Of a stretch of DNA of 18,009 nucleotides, positions 1 through 6,347 are shown piece after piece. This stretch comes from Bacteroidota bacterium (GTDB lineage: Bacteria; Bacteroidota; Ignavibacteria; SZUA-365). The stretch's first letter is position 1. Each line of letters begins with the position of its first letter. Made by a program: the position numbers and the translations under genes. Below the pieces are notes generated by a model that was given only the letters and a program-made list of their open reading frames with translations, did not search any database and had not been told where the DNA came from. The stretch is taken from NCBI GenBank assembly GCA_018224345.1, contig JAGTUW010000068.1, forward strand, positions 1 through 18,009, read 5' to 3'.

Positions 1-189
1 CCACCTATCATTGCAGAAGGGGAACGTGTTCTGCCGGGAGCACATGCCGACCCACTGCCACAGGCATTGATTCTTACTGCCATCGTCATCAGTTTCGGTC
101 TGTTTGCCTTTTTCCTCGTTCTGGCCAAACGCGCATATCAGGAAAACCGCGAAGACGATCTCGATGAGTATGACGGGAGTGACACATGA
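1..189 (+). CDS. mrpC: Mrp antiporter subunit C (MrpC), 3' end only
   Basis: The window opens inside this gene and shows its last 62 codons, ending in TGA at 187-189. The visible peptide has the MrpC/NuoK-like signature DPLPQALILTAIVISF followed by a hydrophobic helix (about residues 20-40 of the fragment). It ends in a charged cytoplasmic tail rich in Asp and Glu. MrpC is a small membrane subunit, homologous to NuoK of complex I, in the multi-subunit monovalent cation/proton antiporter. Its stop overlaps the mrpD start (ATGA), as is usual in mrp operons. The 5' part, and presumably mrpA/mrpB, lie outside the window. Identification rests on the DPLPQALILTAIVI motif and the gene order. Confidence 0.93.
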   Translation, partial: PPIIAEGERVLPGAHADPLPQALILTAIVISFGLFAFFLVLAKRAYQENREDDLDEYDGSDT

Positions 190-1688
190 ATCTGCTGCTT
201 GTCGCTCCGCTGCTCATCCCGCTGGCAGCCGCAGTATTGTTGTTGCTTTTGCGCTTCTCATTGCGGGCACAGTATATCATCAGCTTCATTGCCGGTCTGT
301 CGTCTCTCGGGGCCGCGATCATGCTGGTGCACGATGTCGCTTCACTCGGCATACATGTCACGCGCATCGGAAACTGGCCCGCGCCATTCGGTATCGTACT
401 GGTCGCCGATATGCTCAGTGCATTGATGGTGATCCTGACCTCGGTGATCGGTTTTACCGTGATCGTGTATTCAATTATCGCCGTCGACAAGGCACGGCAG
501 CGTTTCGGATATTTCCCGCTGCTGCAGATTCTCCTCATGGGTGTCAGTGGTGCATTTCTGACCGGAGACATGTTCAATCTCTTTGTCTGGTTCGAGGTCA
601 TGCTCATAGCCTCCTTCGTGCTCCTCGTCATGGGGGGGGAACGGGCACAGTTGCAGGGTGCGATTAAATATGTGACGCTCAATCTTTTTTCTTCCATTCT
701 CTTTCTCATCGGGATCGGCATTCTCTACGGCAAGCTTGGAACACTGAATTTCGCTGACATCGCCGAGAAACTCTCGCTGACGCCCGACGCCCATCTCATC
801 AACGTTTCAGCAGTACTGTTCCTTGTCGCCTTCGGCATCAAGTCCGCGATCTTCCCATTTTTCTTCTGGCTGCCGGATTCCTATCATGTGCCTCCGGTAG
901 CCGTGACCGCGCTTTTTTCAGGACTTTTGACAAAGGTCGGTATATACGCACTGCTGCGTACGTTCTCCATGATATTTGTCTATGACGCGGCATTTACGCA
1001 GCAGCTTTTTCTCGTGCTCGCAGGGTTCACCATGGTGCTCGGTGTAATCGGGGCAGTCGCGCAAGGCGAGATGCGCCGGTTGCTCTCGTTCCATATTATC
1101 AGCCAGATCGGCTATGCATTGATGGGACTGGCGTTGTTCAGTCATGCAGCATTCTCGGGTGCGATCTATTTTATTATCCATGTAGCCATTGCGAAAACCG
1201 CGCTGTTTTTCGTCACCGGGTATATCCTCGCTGTCCGTGGCCAGACGGAACTCAAACACATCGGTGGTTTTTTCAAATCGGCTCCGGTACTTGCCACACT
1301 GTTCCTTCTTGCGGCATTTTCTCTTGCCGGACTTCCCCCGTTCTCCGGTTTTTTTGCGAAATTCATGTTGGTGAAAGCGGGACTTGACGCGGGTCAATAT
1401 GCCATCGTGGTGGTTGCCTTGTCGGTCAGTGTGCTGACATTGTTTTCTATGACGAAAATCTGGAACGAGGCCTTCTGGAAGGTCGATCCGGCCACAGACG
1501 GTAAGGGAGTGATTGCTTTCCCCGCACTGTCGAAAGCATTGTATTTCCTTCCCTTGATCATTCTCGCAGCGTTGACGCTGCTTATGGGCATCGGGGCGGA
1601 GTGGATATTCGGCTTGACCGGACAAGCGGCGACAGAATTGCTCAATCCCGAACTGTACATCAGAGCGGTACTTGGAGGTGCGCTATGA
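186..1688 (+). CDS. mrpD: Mrp Na+/H+ antiporter subunit D (MrpD)
   Basis: This 500-residue multi-pass membrane protein belongs to the proton-translocating antiporter family (MrpD; NuoN/NuoM/NuoL-like). It forms part of the Mrp complex, which exchanges cytoplasmic Na+ or K+ for protons. The TM5 glutamate sits in WFEVML at residue 137 and the TM7 lysine in FGIKSAIFPF at residue 219. Both match the essential Glu137/Lys219 pair described for Bacillus MrpD. The following FFFWLPDSYHVPP is a family hallmark. The start codon overlaps the mrpC stop and follows GGGAG by six bases; the stop overlaps the mrpE start. Length and motifs look complete and functional. Confidence 0.97.
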   Translation: MNLLLVAPLLIPLAAAVLLLLLRFSLRAQYIISFIAGLSSLGAAIMLVHDVASLGIHVTRIGNWPAPFGIVLVADMLSALMVILTSVIGFTVIVYSIIAVDKARQRFGYFPLLQILLMGVSGAFLTGDMFNLFVWFEVMLIASFVLLVMGGERAQLQGAIKYVTLNLFSSILFLIGIGILYGKLGTLNFADIAEKLSLTPDAHLINVSAVLFLVAFGIKSAIFPFFFWLPDSYHVPPVAVTALFSGLLTKVGIYALLRTFSMIFVYDAAFTQQLFLVLAGFTMVLGVIGAVAQGEMRRLLSFHIISQIGYALMGLALFSHAAFSGAIYFIIHVAIAKTALFFVTGYILAVRGQTELKHIGGFFKSAPVLATLFLLAAFSLAGLPPFSGFFAKFMLVKAGLDAGQYAIVVVALSVSVLTLFSMTKIWNEAFWKVDPATDGKGVIAFPALSKALYFLPLIILAALTLLMGIGAEWIFGLTGQAATELLNPELYIRAVLGGAL

Positions 1689-2056
1689 GTGAGACGAACA
1701 ACATGACTATGATGCCGAAGCGCAGGAGCCCGCTGTATCGGCTCCGGCGTCTGTTTACGTTCATTTTCTTTTACCTGTGGGAAGTGCTGTTGTCGAACCT
1801 CGTACTCGCCCACGATGTCATCACACCACGCGACCGTTTCCGGCCGGGCATACTGGCTCTGCATCTGCCGGAGATGACCGATCTGCAGATCATCGCGCTG
1901 ACCAACCTGGTGACGATGACGCCCGGGACACTGACACTCGACGTGAGCGAAGATCGAAGAACGCTCTTTATGCATTGCATGTATCTCGACAATCCGCAGT
2001 GGATGCGACGCAGAATATGTGAGGACTATGTCATGCGGATCAAGGAGATATTCTGA
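1685..2056 (+). CDS. mrpE: Mrp antiporter subunit E (MrpE)
   Basis: A 123-residue protein, somewhat shorter than Bacillus MrpE (about 158 residues). It has an N-terminal hydrophobic segment (about 20-42) and a soluble domain holding the family signature TNLVTMTPGTLTLDVS (about 75-90), followed by a His-rich LFMHCMYLD stretch. MrpE is an accessory subunit of the Mrp cation/proton antiporter. The frame stays open upstream of 1685. The ATG at 1685 is chosen because it overlaps the mrpD stop (ATGA) and follows GGAGG at a good distance. The gene ends at TGA 2054-2056, sharing one base with the mrpF start. Confidence 0.94.
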   Translation: MSETNNMTMMPKRRSPLYRLRRLFTFIFFYLWEVLLSNLVLAHDVITPRDRFRPGILALHLPEMTDLQIIALTNLVTMTPGTLTLDVSEDRRTLFMHCMYLDNPQWMRRRICEDYVMRIKEIF

Positions 2057-2340
2057 TGCAACAGGAGCTCTCATCCACAGTATACAATGCCGCCCTCGCC
2101 GCGTTGTCTCTGCTGGTCATCGCCCTGTTTCTGGCGTTCTGGCGTCTGGCGCGGGGGCCAGCACTGACCGACAGGGTTGTGGCTCTGGATCTGATCGCCT
2201 CGATCATCATCGGGATGATTGCCGTCTACAGCATCATCAGCGGAATCGCTCTTTACCTGAATGCCGCTGTGGTGTTGGCCCTGATCCTGTTCCTCGGGAC
2301 TGTGGCGCTTGCGCGTTATCTCGAAAGGGGGGCAAAATGA
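2056..2340 (+). CDS. mrpF: Mrp antiporter subunit F (MrpF)
   Basis: A 94-residue protein with three predicted membrane helices (about 10-30, 40-62 and 66-86). It carries the MrpF signature RLARGPALTDRVVALDLIA, in which the Asp in the DRVVALD motif is conserved in the family. MrpF is a small membrane subunit of the Mrp complex. The ATG shares a base with the mrpE stop (TGATG), and AAGGAG lies eight bases upstream, so the start is secure. The stop overlaps the mrpG start. Length is typical. Confidence 0.95.
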   Translation: MQQELSSTVYNAALAALSLLVIALFLAFWRLARGPALTDRVVALDLIASIIIGMIAVYSIISGIALYLNAAVVLALILFLGTVALARYLERGAK

Positions 2341-2717
2341 TACTGGATATCATCGTGGCATTTCTGTTGATCGTCGGCGCTCTGTTCTTTCTTGTGGCGG
2401 CAATAGGGACAGCCCGTTTCCCGGATCTCTACACACGTATGCACACGGCGACCAAGGGCAGCGCCTTTGCTGCCGTGCTGATGATGCTTGCCGTCGCTGT
2501 CTTCTTCGCCGATTTCTGGGTCGCTTTTGAAGTGTTGCTGATTATCATTTTTCTCTTCCTGACTGCACCAGTCGCAGGTCACATGCTCGGGCGGGCTGGT
2601 CATATCCTGAACACGCCACTCTTTGAAGGGACGATTCTCGACGAACTCCGGAAAGCGCGGGAGGAGGGGACGCTGGATCATGAACATGATGGTGATGATA
2701 CGCCGTATTGTGGGTGA
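2337..2717 (+). CDS. mrpG: Mrp antiporter subunit G (MrpG)
   Basis: A 126-residue membrane protein with the MrpG signature GTARFPDLYTRMHTATKGS (residues about 24-42). Three helices follow, including FADFWVAFEVLLIIIFLFLTAPVA split across the second and third. MrpG completes the Mrp operon. The start overlaps the mrpF stop (ATGA) and follows GGGGGG. The C-terminal tail (about 100-126) is long, acidic and His-rich (DHEHDGDD), and ends just before the GC-rich repeat array at 2719. The last few residues may have been altered by that array; this is inference. Confidence 0.94.
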   Translation: MILDIIVAFLLIVGALFFLVAAIGTARFPDLYTRMHTATKGSAFAAVLMMLAVAVFFADFWVAFEVLLIIIFLFLTAPVAGHMLGRAGHILNTPLFEGTILDELRKAREEGTLDHEHDGDDTPYCG

Positions 2718-2718
2718 G

Positions 2719-2854
2719 GGGGAATGGGCGGCCACGGGAATGGGCGGCCACGGGGGGCCGCCCGGTCGGAGAGGGGGAAAGCATGGGAGTGGGGGGAAAG
2801 CACGGAAATGGGCGGCCACGGGGGGCCGCCCGGTCGGTGAGGGGGGCCGCCCGG
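2719..2854 (+). repeat. REP-like palindromic repeat array beside RAYT
   Basis: Two complete palindromes have arms GGGCGGCC and GGCCGCCC around the loop ACGGGG, at 2742-2763 and 2810-2831. Half copies flank them at 2724-2734 (left arm) and 2845-2852 (right arm). Each right arm continues as CGGTCGG or CGGTCAG followed by a G-rich run. The array lies between mrpG and the transposase-like gene on the minus strand, whose stop codon (2855-2857) falls in the tail of the last unit. This arrangement is the classic REP element plus RAYT association. No protein should be called here. Confidence 0.85.
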
Positions 2855-3328
2855 TCAGAGGGGATTGTTGCGGATGTATGTGCGGATGCGGAGAAAGGCT
2901 GTTCGGTCGCGAATAATACGATCATGGAAACTTCGCTGCCACAATCTGTGACGGAATGGTGCCCAATCCAATTGCCGGACGCCGTCGGCGTAGCGCTTCG
3001 TGGTCATTGTTTTGAAGCGATGTATGACGTCCGGAAGAGAGAGACGACGGGAATGAGAATCCTTGAGAATGACGATTCCGTGAATGTGGTTGGGCATGAC
3101 GATGAATGCATCGATGCCGATACCGGGATAATATTCCGGGATGGCATCCCAGACCTGCTGCACCATTTCTCCTGCAGGATGCAATTGCAATGCGCCATCT
3201 ACTGAATTCCCGAACAACCATGCGCGATTCTGTGTACAGATAGTCACGAAGTAAGCGCCGGCACGTGAATAATCGAATCCCTTCAATCGCCATGAGCGAC
3301 GATCGCGAAATTCAAAATGGTGTTCCAT
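2855..3328 (-). CDS. REP-associated tyrosine transposase (RAYT, Y1/HUH family)
   Basis: A 157-residue Y1_Tnp (IS200-like HUH endonuclease) protein. Visible motifs are YFVTICTQNR (residues 26-35), the metal-binding HUH site in MPNHIHGIVIL (H81 and H83), VIHRFKTMTTKRY (101-113), LWQRSFHDRIIRD (129-141) and TYIRNNP, with the likely catalytic tyrosine at 151. This matches the position of Tyr115 in E. coli RAYT. Such proteins nick single-stranded REP hairpins. The start at 3328 follows GGGGGGAG closely; an upstream in-frame ATG at 3370 has no such site. The protein stops right after NNPL, without the short C-terminal tail usual in relatives, because the stop lies in the neighbouring repeat. The HUH and Tyr residues look intact. 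Confidence 0.9.
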   Translation of the reverse strand: MEHHFEFRDRRSWRLKGFDYSRAGAYFVTICTQNRAWLFGNSVDGALQLHPAGEMVQQVWDAIPEYYPGIGIDAFIVMPNHIHGIVILKDSHSRRLSLPDVIHRFKTMTTKRYADGVRQLDWAPFRHRLWQRSFHDRIIRDRTAFLRIRTYIRNNPL

Positions 3329-3531
3329 GTCTCCCCCCGACAACACTTCATGTTCCTGCAATGCAAACAAGACTCAACTTCCGTGACAGTCAAAACTTCA
3401 TGCATTTCGGACACGTGAACAATGCAGAAGGCAATGGGTGCATCCGCTCGGCAATCATCTGACCTTCCGTCGGATATCGGATAGAGAAGTCAGACGAAGG
3501 ACTGGTGTCATTGAGGAAAAAAATGCTTATA

Positions 3532-3560
3532 TTGTAGCGCTAATATACATAGCGCAACAA
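3532..3560. promoter_or_regulatory. Operator-like inverted repeat upstream of the lipoprotein gene
   Basis: Arms TTGTAGCGCTA (3532-3542) and TAGCGCAACAA (3550-3560) are inverted repeats with one mismatch and a 7-bp AT-rich spacer. The site ends 45 bp before the ATG of the lipoprotein gene. Its size (11-7-11) and position suit a dimeric regulator's operator or a 5'-UTR stem-loop. AT-rich hexamers (TATATT at 3528, TAATAT at 3541) overlap it and could serve as a -10 element, but no well-spaced -35 was found. Function is inferred from symmetry and position only. Confidence 0.5.
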
Positions 3561-3605
3561 TGCGCAAGAAGCCTTTTTTCTCAACCATTCCGAAAGGATT
3601 GTTTC

Positions 3606-4361
3606 ATGTATAGATTTCCCGGATTTATCCTGGTGGCCGCGCTGTCGGTCATGATGTTCACTGCCTGTTCAGAGGATGACGGTCCTGCGCAGCCTGCGCA
3701 GCCCGTGACGCATGACGGACAGAGCAAGGCGCTTGGTGAGGGTCAGGTGACTGCATACGAGCGAGTGGATGCTGATGGCAATCTGCTGGCGGTCGGAGTC
3801 CGGTTCACAGAAGGGACACTCACCGGCTTGCCGGATGACGAAACGCATCTTCCGTTGGAACTACCGAAGGTGGGTGCCAATTCACCGTTTGACCATGTCG
3901 GCTTCGACTGGACGGCGCACGGACATTTCCCAGAGCCGATCTACGGAACGCCGCATTTCGACATTCACTTTTACATTGTCGATCAGCAGACGCTTGCAAC
4001 GGTAGAGCCCGGTCCGGACGAAGTCTGGCCCGATCCGCAGTACCTGCCGCAGGATTATGTCTCTACCATGGACGCTGTCCCTTCGATGGGGACGCATTAT
4101 CTCGACACACTTGCGGCGGAACTCCACGGAGCACCCTTCGACAAGACGTTCATTTACGGTTTCTATCGCGGCGACCTGTATTTCTTCGAACCAATGGTCA
4201 CGAAGGCGTATTTCGAGACGAAACCAAATGTCACCGTGGACATCAAGCAGCCCGCGGCGTTTTCTCCTTCCGGCAAGGTGTATCCTCGCCAGTACACGAT
4301 CAGCTACGACGCAGACCGCAAGGAGTACTCTGTGGAGCTGACGTCGATGCAACTGCATTGA
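3606..4361 (+). CDS. DUF5602 / TTHB210-like lipoprotein
   Basis: A 251-residue predicted lipoprotein. The N-terminus is a type II signal peptide with lipobox FTAC (cysteine at residue 21) followed by an acidic, Pro/Gln-rich linker. The body contains VGVRFTEGTLTGLP (about 61-74) and the His-rich stretch VGFDWTAHGHFP followed by PHFDIHFYIV (about 98-126). I recognise this as the TTHB210-like/DUF5602 family, whose function is not established; the clustered histidines suggest metal binding (inference). The ATG at 3606 is chosen over upstream in-frame codons because the signal peptide starts there and AAAGGA lies just upstream. It is monocistronic, with an operator-like repeat upstream and a terminator palindrome downstream. 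Confidence 0.8.
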   Translation: MYRFPGFILVAALSVMMFTACSEDDGPAQPAQPVTHDGQSKALGEGQVTAYERVDADGNLLAVGVRFTEGTLTGLPDDETHLPLELPKVGANSPFDHVGFDWTAHGHFPEPIYGTPHFDIHFYIVDQQTLATVEPGPDEVWPDPQYLPQDYVSTMDAVPSMGTHYLDTLAAELHGAPFDKTFIYGFYRGDLYFFEPMVTKAYFETKPNVTVDIKQPAAFSPSGKVYPRQYTISYDADRKEYSVELTSMQLH

Positions 4362-4389
4362 CCGGTCGCGCGCTGCGCACACTGAGCAT

Positions 4390-4419
4390 GAAACGGGCGG
4401 TGTGCACACCGCCCGTTTC
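4390..4419. terminator. Strong bidirectional terminator-like palindrome
   Basis: A perfect 30-bp palindrome with arms GAAACGGGCGGTGTG and CACACCGCCCGTTTC starts 29 bp after the lipoprotein stop. As RNA it forms a 13-bp stem with a TGCA loop, followed by a weak T-rich tail (TATT). It sits between convergent genes (lipoprotein + and T9SS protein -) and is symmetrical, so it could terminate both. Confidence 0.75.
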
Positions 4420-4451
4420 TATTCATGCGTTACCAGTCATGCAGTTTATGT

Positions 4452-4564
4452 CGCTCTTTTCAGGGCTTAACCCGGGGGCGTTGCACCTTCTCCCAGGGGC
4501 GTTGCCTCTGGCGATGTCGCCCTTGGGATTGGTCGGCGATGATATATCCAGCCCTGAAAGAGCG
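4452..4564. repeat. Highly folded repeat-like element bounded by inverted repeats
   Basis: The outer arms CGCTCTTTTCAGGGCT (4452-4467) and AGCCCTGAAAGAGCG (4550-4564) are inverted repeats differing by one base in a T run. Inside are a hairpin CCAGGGG-CGTTG-CCTCTGG (4493-4511), a short palindrome GGCGATGTCGCC (4510-4521) and two imperfect direct copies of GGGGCGTTGC (4475 and 4496). It has no convincing reading frame. The layout suggests a dispersed REP- or MITE-like noncoding element in the gap between convergent genes, but only one copy is in this window. Confidence 0.55.
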
Positions 4565-4604
4565 GCATACTGCGGTCTCCACAATGTGCGGACGCTGCGG
4601 AAGG

Positions 4605-6041
4605 TCAGCGTGCGATGATGATTTGTTTTACTGTCGTCGCATCCGTGCTGCGGAGAACGCAGAAATACATGCCGGGTATCAGTCCTTCGGTCCGCAGGGG
4701 TGCCTGCTGCACGCCGGCGGTGAAATCACCCTGTGCGAGTACCCGCATACTCCTGCCCAACATGTCGAAGAGTTCCAATGTAGCGGAGCCGGGAGACGGG
4801 AGCAGGAAGTTGATCGTACTTTCCGACCGGACGGGATGAGGATGCACGGATGTAATCTGCATTCTGTCCGGAGGTCCCGCTGTTTCTCCGACGGATACGA
4901 GAGTACCGTATTCCTTTCCACAGACAGAGGCCCAGGTAAGCGTATAGCTCTCGCTTCCACTGACATACCCCCTGCTATGCAACTGCTGTAATCCGATACC
5001 GTCGAGCCAGGCAATCCAGTAGGGTGGTGCATGATCAGGTATCGGTGACGAACAGATGGACCTGAATACGATATCGTCACTGTCGGGGAAAGGGAGAACG
5101 CTTGCCGTGTCAGTGATGGTCCCGACATCCGACCATGTTCCGAGAGATCCATTGCCGGCAATGAGTTGTATCGTTTCGCCCCGGCGGTGATGATACACAC
5201 CGCTCGAATCGCAGGCGTACAAGCCAAGCAGCGGTCCCTGTCCTGCGATATTGAAAAAACGCATTCCGTCAATGAGTGTGTCCCGGTCCACGATACTCAG
5301 TTCCATACGGTCGAGCGCTTGTGGTGCACCCTTCAAATGATGGAACTGATAGCGGTTGCCTATACAGAGTGGGAGATACAGTCTGCGAGTGGTGTCACGG
5401 TTGAACAGCGTATCGCGAATGACCGCGCTCGTGAGTTCCATCAAGATATCGTCGTATGAGTCGAGCATGGCGACTTCCCCGAAGCGTTCGGTAATGATGC
5501 GGCGGAGACCGTCGCGTTCAATTTCGAATGCCCGGGTCTTGGTGTCGAGGATGACAGTGTCCATGACGCGGGTGACCTTCCATTCCTTGTTGTTCAAACG
5601 TACAACCGGACTTTGTGGAATATAGGCCGGATAGAGTTGGCAGGGGGTCTGCCTCGTGTCCATCGTGGTTTCGAGTACGCACCCTGTCGTGTCGATGGTG
5701 AACTGACGGTAGTCCCATGACCTGCATTCATTCACAAACGGATACCCCAGGAAAAGACCCATAAACCAAGTGACCGGCTCAAACGAGCCGAACCACCATC
5801 CGATTGTCGTTGTGATGATCAAGGGATCCCATTCGGGTTGTCTGTACATAACACGATACACCAGGATATCGCCATCCCCGAACGGGATATGGAATTCCGC
5901 TGGTTGTGATCGGGAAGCCGCCGGTTGTGATAGGGCAGATTCGGGCTTCGGTGTCGCGGTCTGTGCCTGTACTGACTGCGGCAAGGTGTGCAGCAGCATT
6001 GCTGTCAGCAATGCGAACAGAATGATGGACGTCATGCGCAT
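4605..6041 (-). CDS. Secreted protein with T9SS type A C-terminal sorting domain
   Basis: A 478-residue protein with a Sec signal peptide (1-26, ending SVQA) and a Pro/Ser/Ala/Gln-rich linker to about 50. The unidentified body begins HIPFGDGDILVYRV, and residues about 395-478 form a Por-type sorting domain. That domain shows the usual sequence: SVHPHPVRSESTINF, then LELFDMLGR, then GLIPGMYFCVLRS, ending VKQIIIAR. It is therefore expected to be exported by Sec and then exported or anchored by the type IX system. The start follows AAGGAGAG at good spacing. The body is clearly paralogous to the gene at 14146-16008 (shared YPAYIP, DTV, RAF-I, RII-E-FG and PLC/PIC motifs). No enzymatic motif is recognised. 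Confidence 0.85.
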   Translation of the reverse strand: MRMTSIILFALLTAMLLHTLPQSVQAQTATPKPESALSQPAASRSQPAEFHIPFGDGDILVYRVMYRQPEWDPLIITTTIGWWFGSFEPVTWFMGLFLGYPFVNECRSWDYRQFTIDTTGCVLETTMDTRQTPCQLYPAYIPQSPVVRLNNKEWKVTRVMDTVILDTKTRAFEIERDGLRRIITERFGEVAMLDSYDDILMELTSAVIRDTLFNRDTTRRLYLPLCIGNRYQFHHLKGAPQALDRMELSIVDRDTLIDGMRFFNIAGQGPLLGLYACDSSGVYHHRRGETIQLIAGNGSLGTWSDVGTITDTASVLPFPDSDDIVFRSICSSPIPDHAPPYWIAWLDGIGLQQLHSRGYVSGSESYTLTWASVCGKEYGTLVSVGETAGPPDRMQITSVHPHPVRSESTINFLLPSPGSATLELFDMLGRSMRVLAQGDFTAGVQQAPLRTEGLIPGMYFCVLRSTDATTVKQIIIAR

Positions 6042-6347
6042 AGGTCTCTCTCCTTGTTCCCCGGATGGTGCAGGTCGAGTCTCTTCATGTTCAGGTCATC
6101 GTCGTGCAGATGTTTTTCGCCAGAGGCGCAATGTAACGTATCACAATTATGAAATCAAGATAATAATTCTCGTGAAGCGTTGATCTGTGGCCACCCCACC
6201 TGCATATGTCAGGCCGTCAAAACGTCTGTCAATGGAATCCATGTGCTGCCTGCTGAGGCGGAACAACCGCGCCGCCGCGGGAACATCGGAGTGAACCGAA
6301 TATCCGCGGCGGCGCAGGATTACAGAGCCGGCAGGAAGAATTCGCAG
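6042..6347. other. Gene-free stretch between katG and the T9SS gene
   Basis: These 306 bp contain the ribosome-binding region and presumed promoter of the T9SS gene at the left end, including an AT-rich tract around 6138-6175. A large GC-rich inverted repeat (6269-6315) lies just downstream of katG. No further coding region is supported. Confidence 0.6.
6269..6315 (-). terminator. GC-rich stem-loop downstream of katG
   Basis: Perfect 12-bp arms GCGCCGCCGCGG (6269-6280) and CCGCGGCGGCGC (6304-6315) enclose a 23-base loop, beginning 32 bp after the katG stop. The stem is very stable but lacks a following T run on the minus strand. It may act as a transcript-end stabiliser or an unconventional terminator rather than a textbook one. 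Confidence 0.55.

Noticed and set aside
918..1625. 235-codon minus-strand frame opposite mrpD
   Set aside because: Antisense shadow; mrpD is intact with conserved Glu137 and Lys219 on the plus strand.
2545..2925. Pro/Arg-rich frames across the GC-rich region after mrpG
   Set aside because: Composition is produced by the palindromic repeats. The real genes are mrpG (+) and the RAYT (-).
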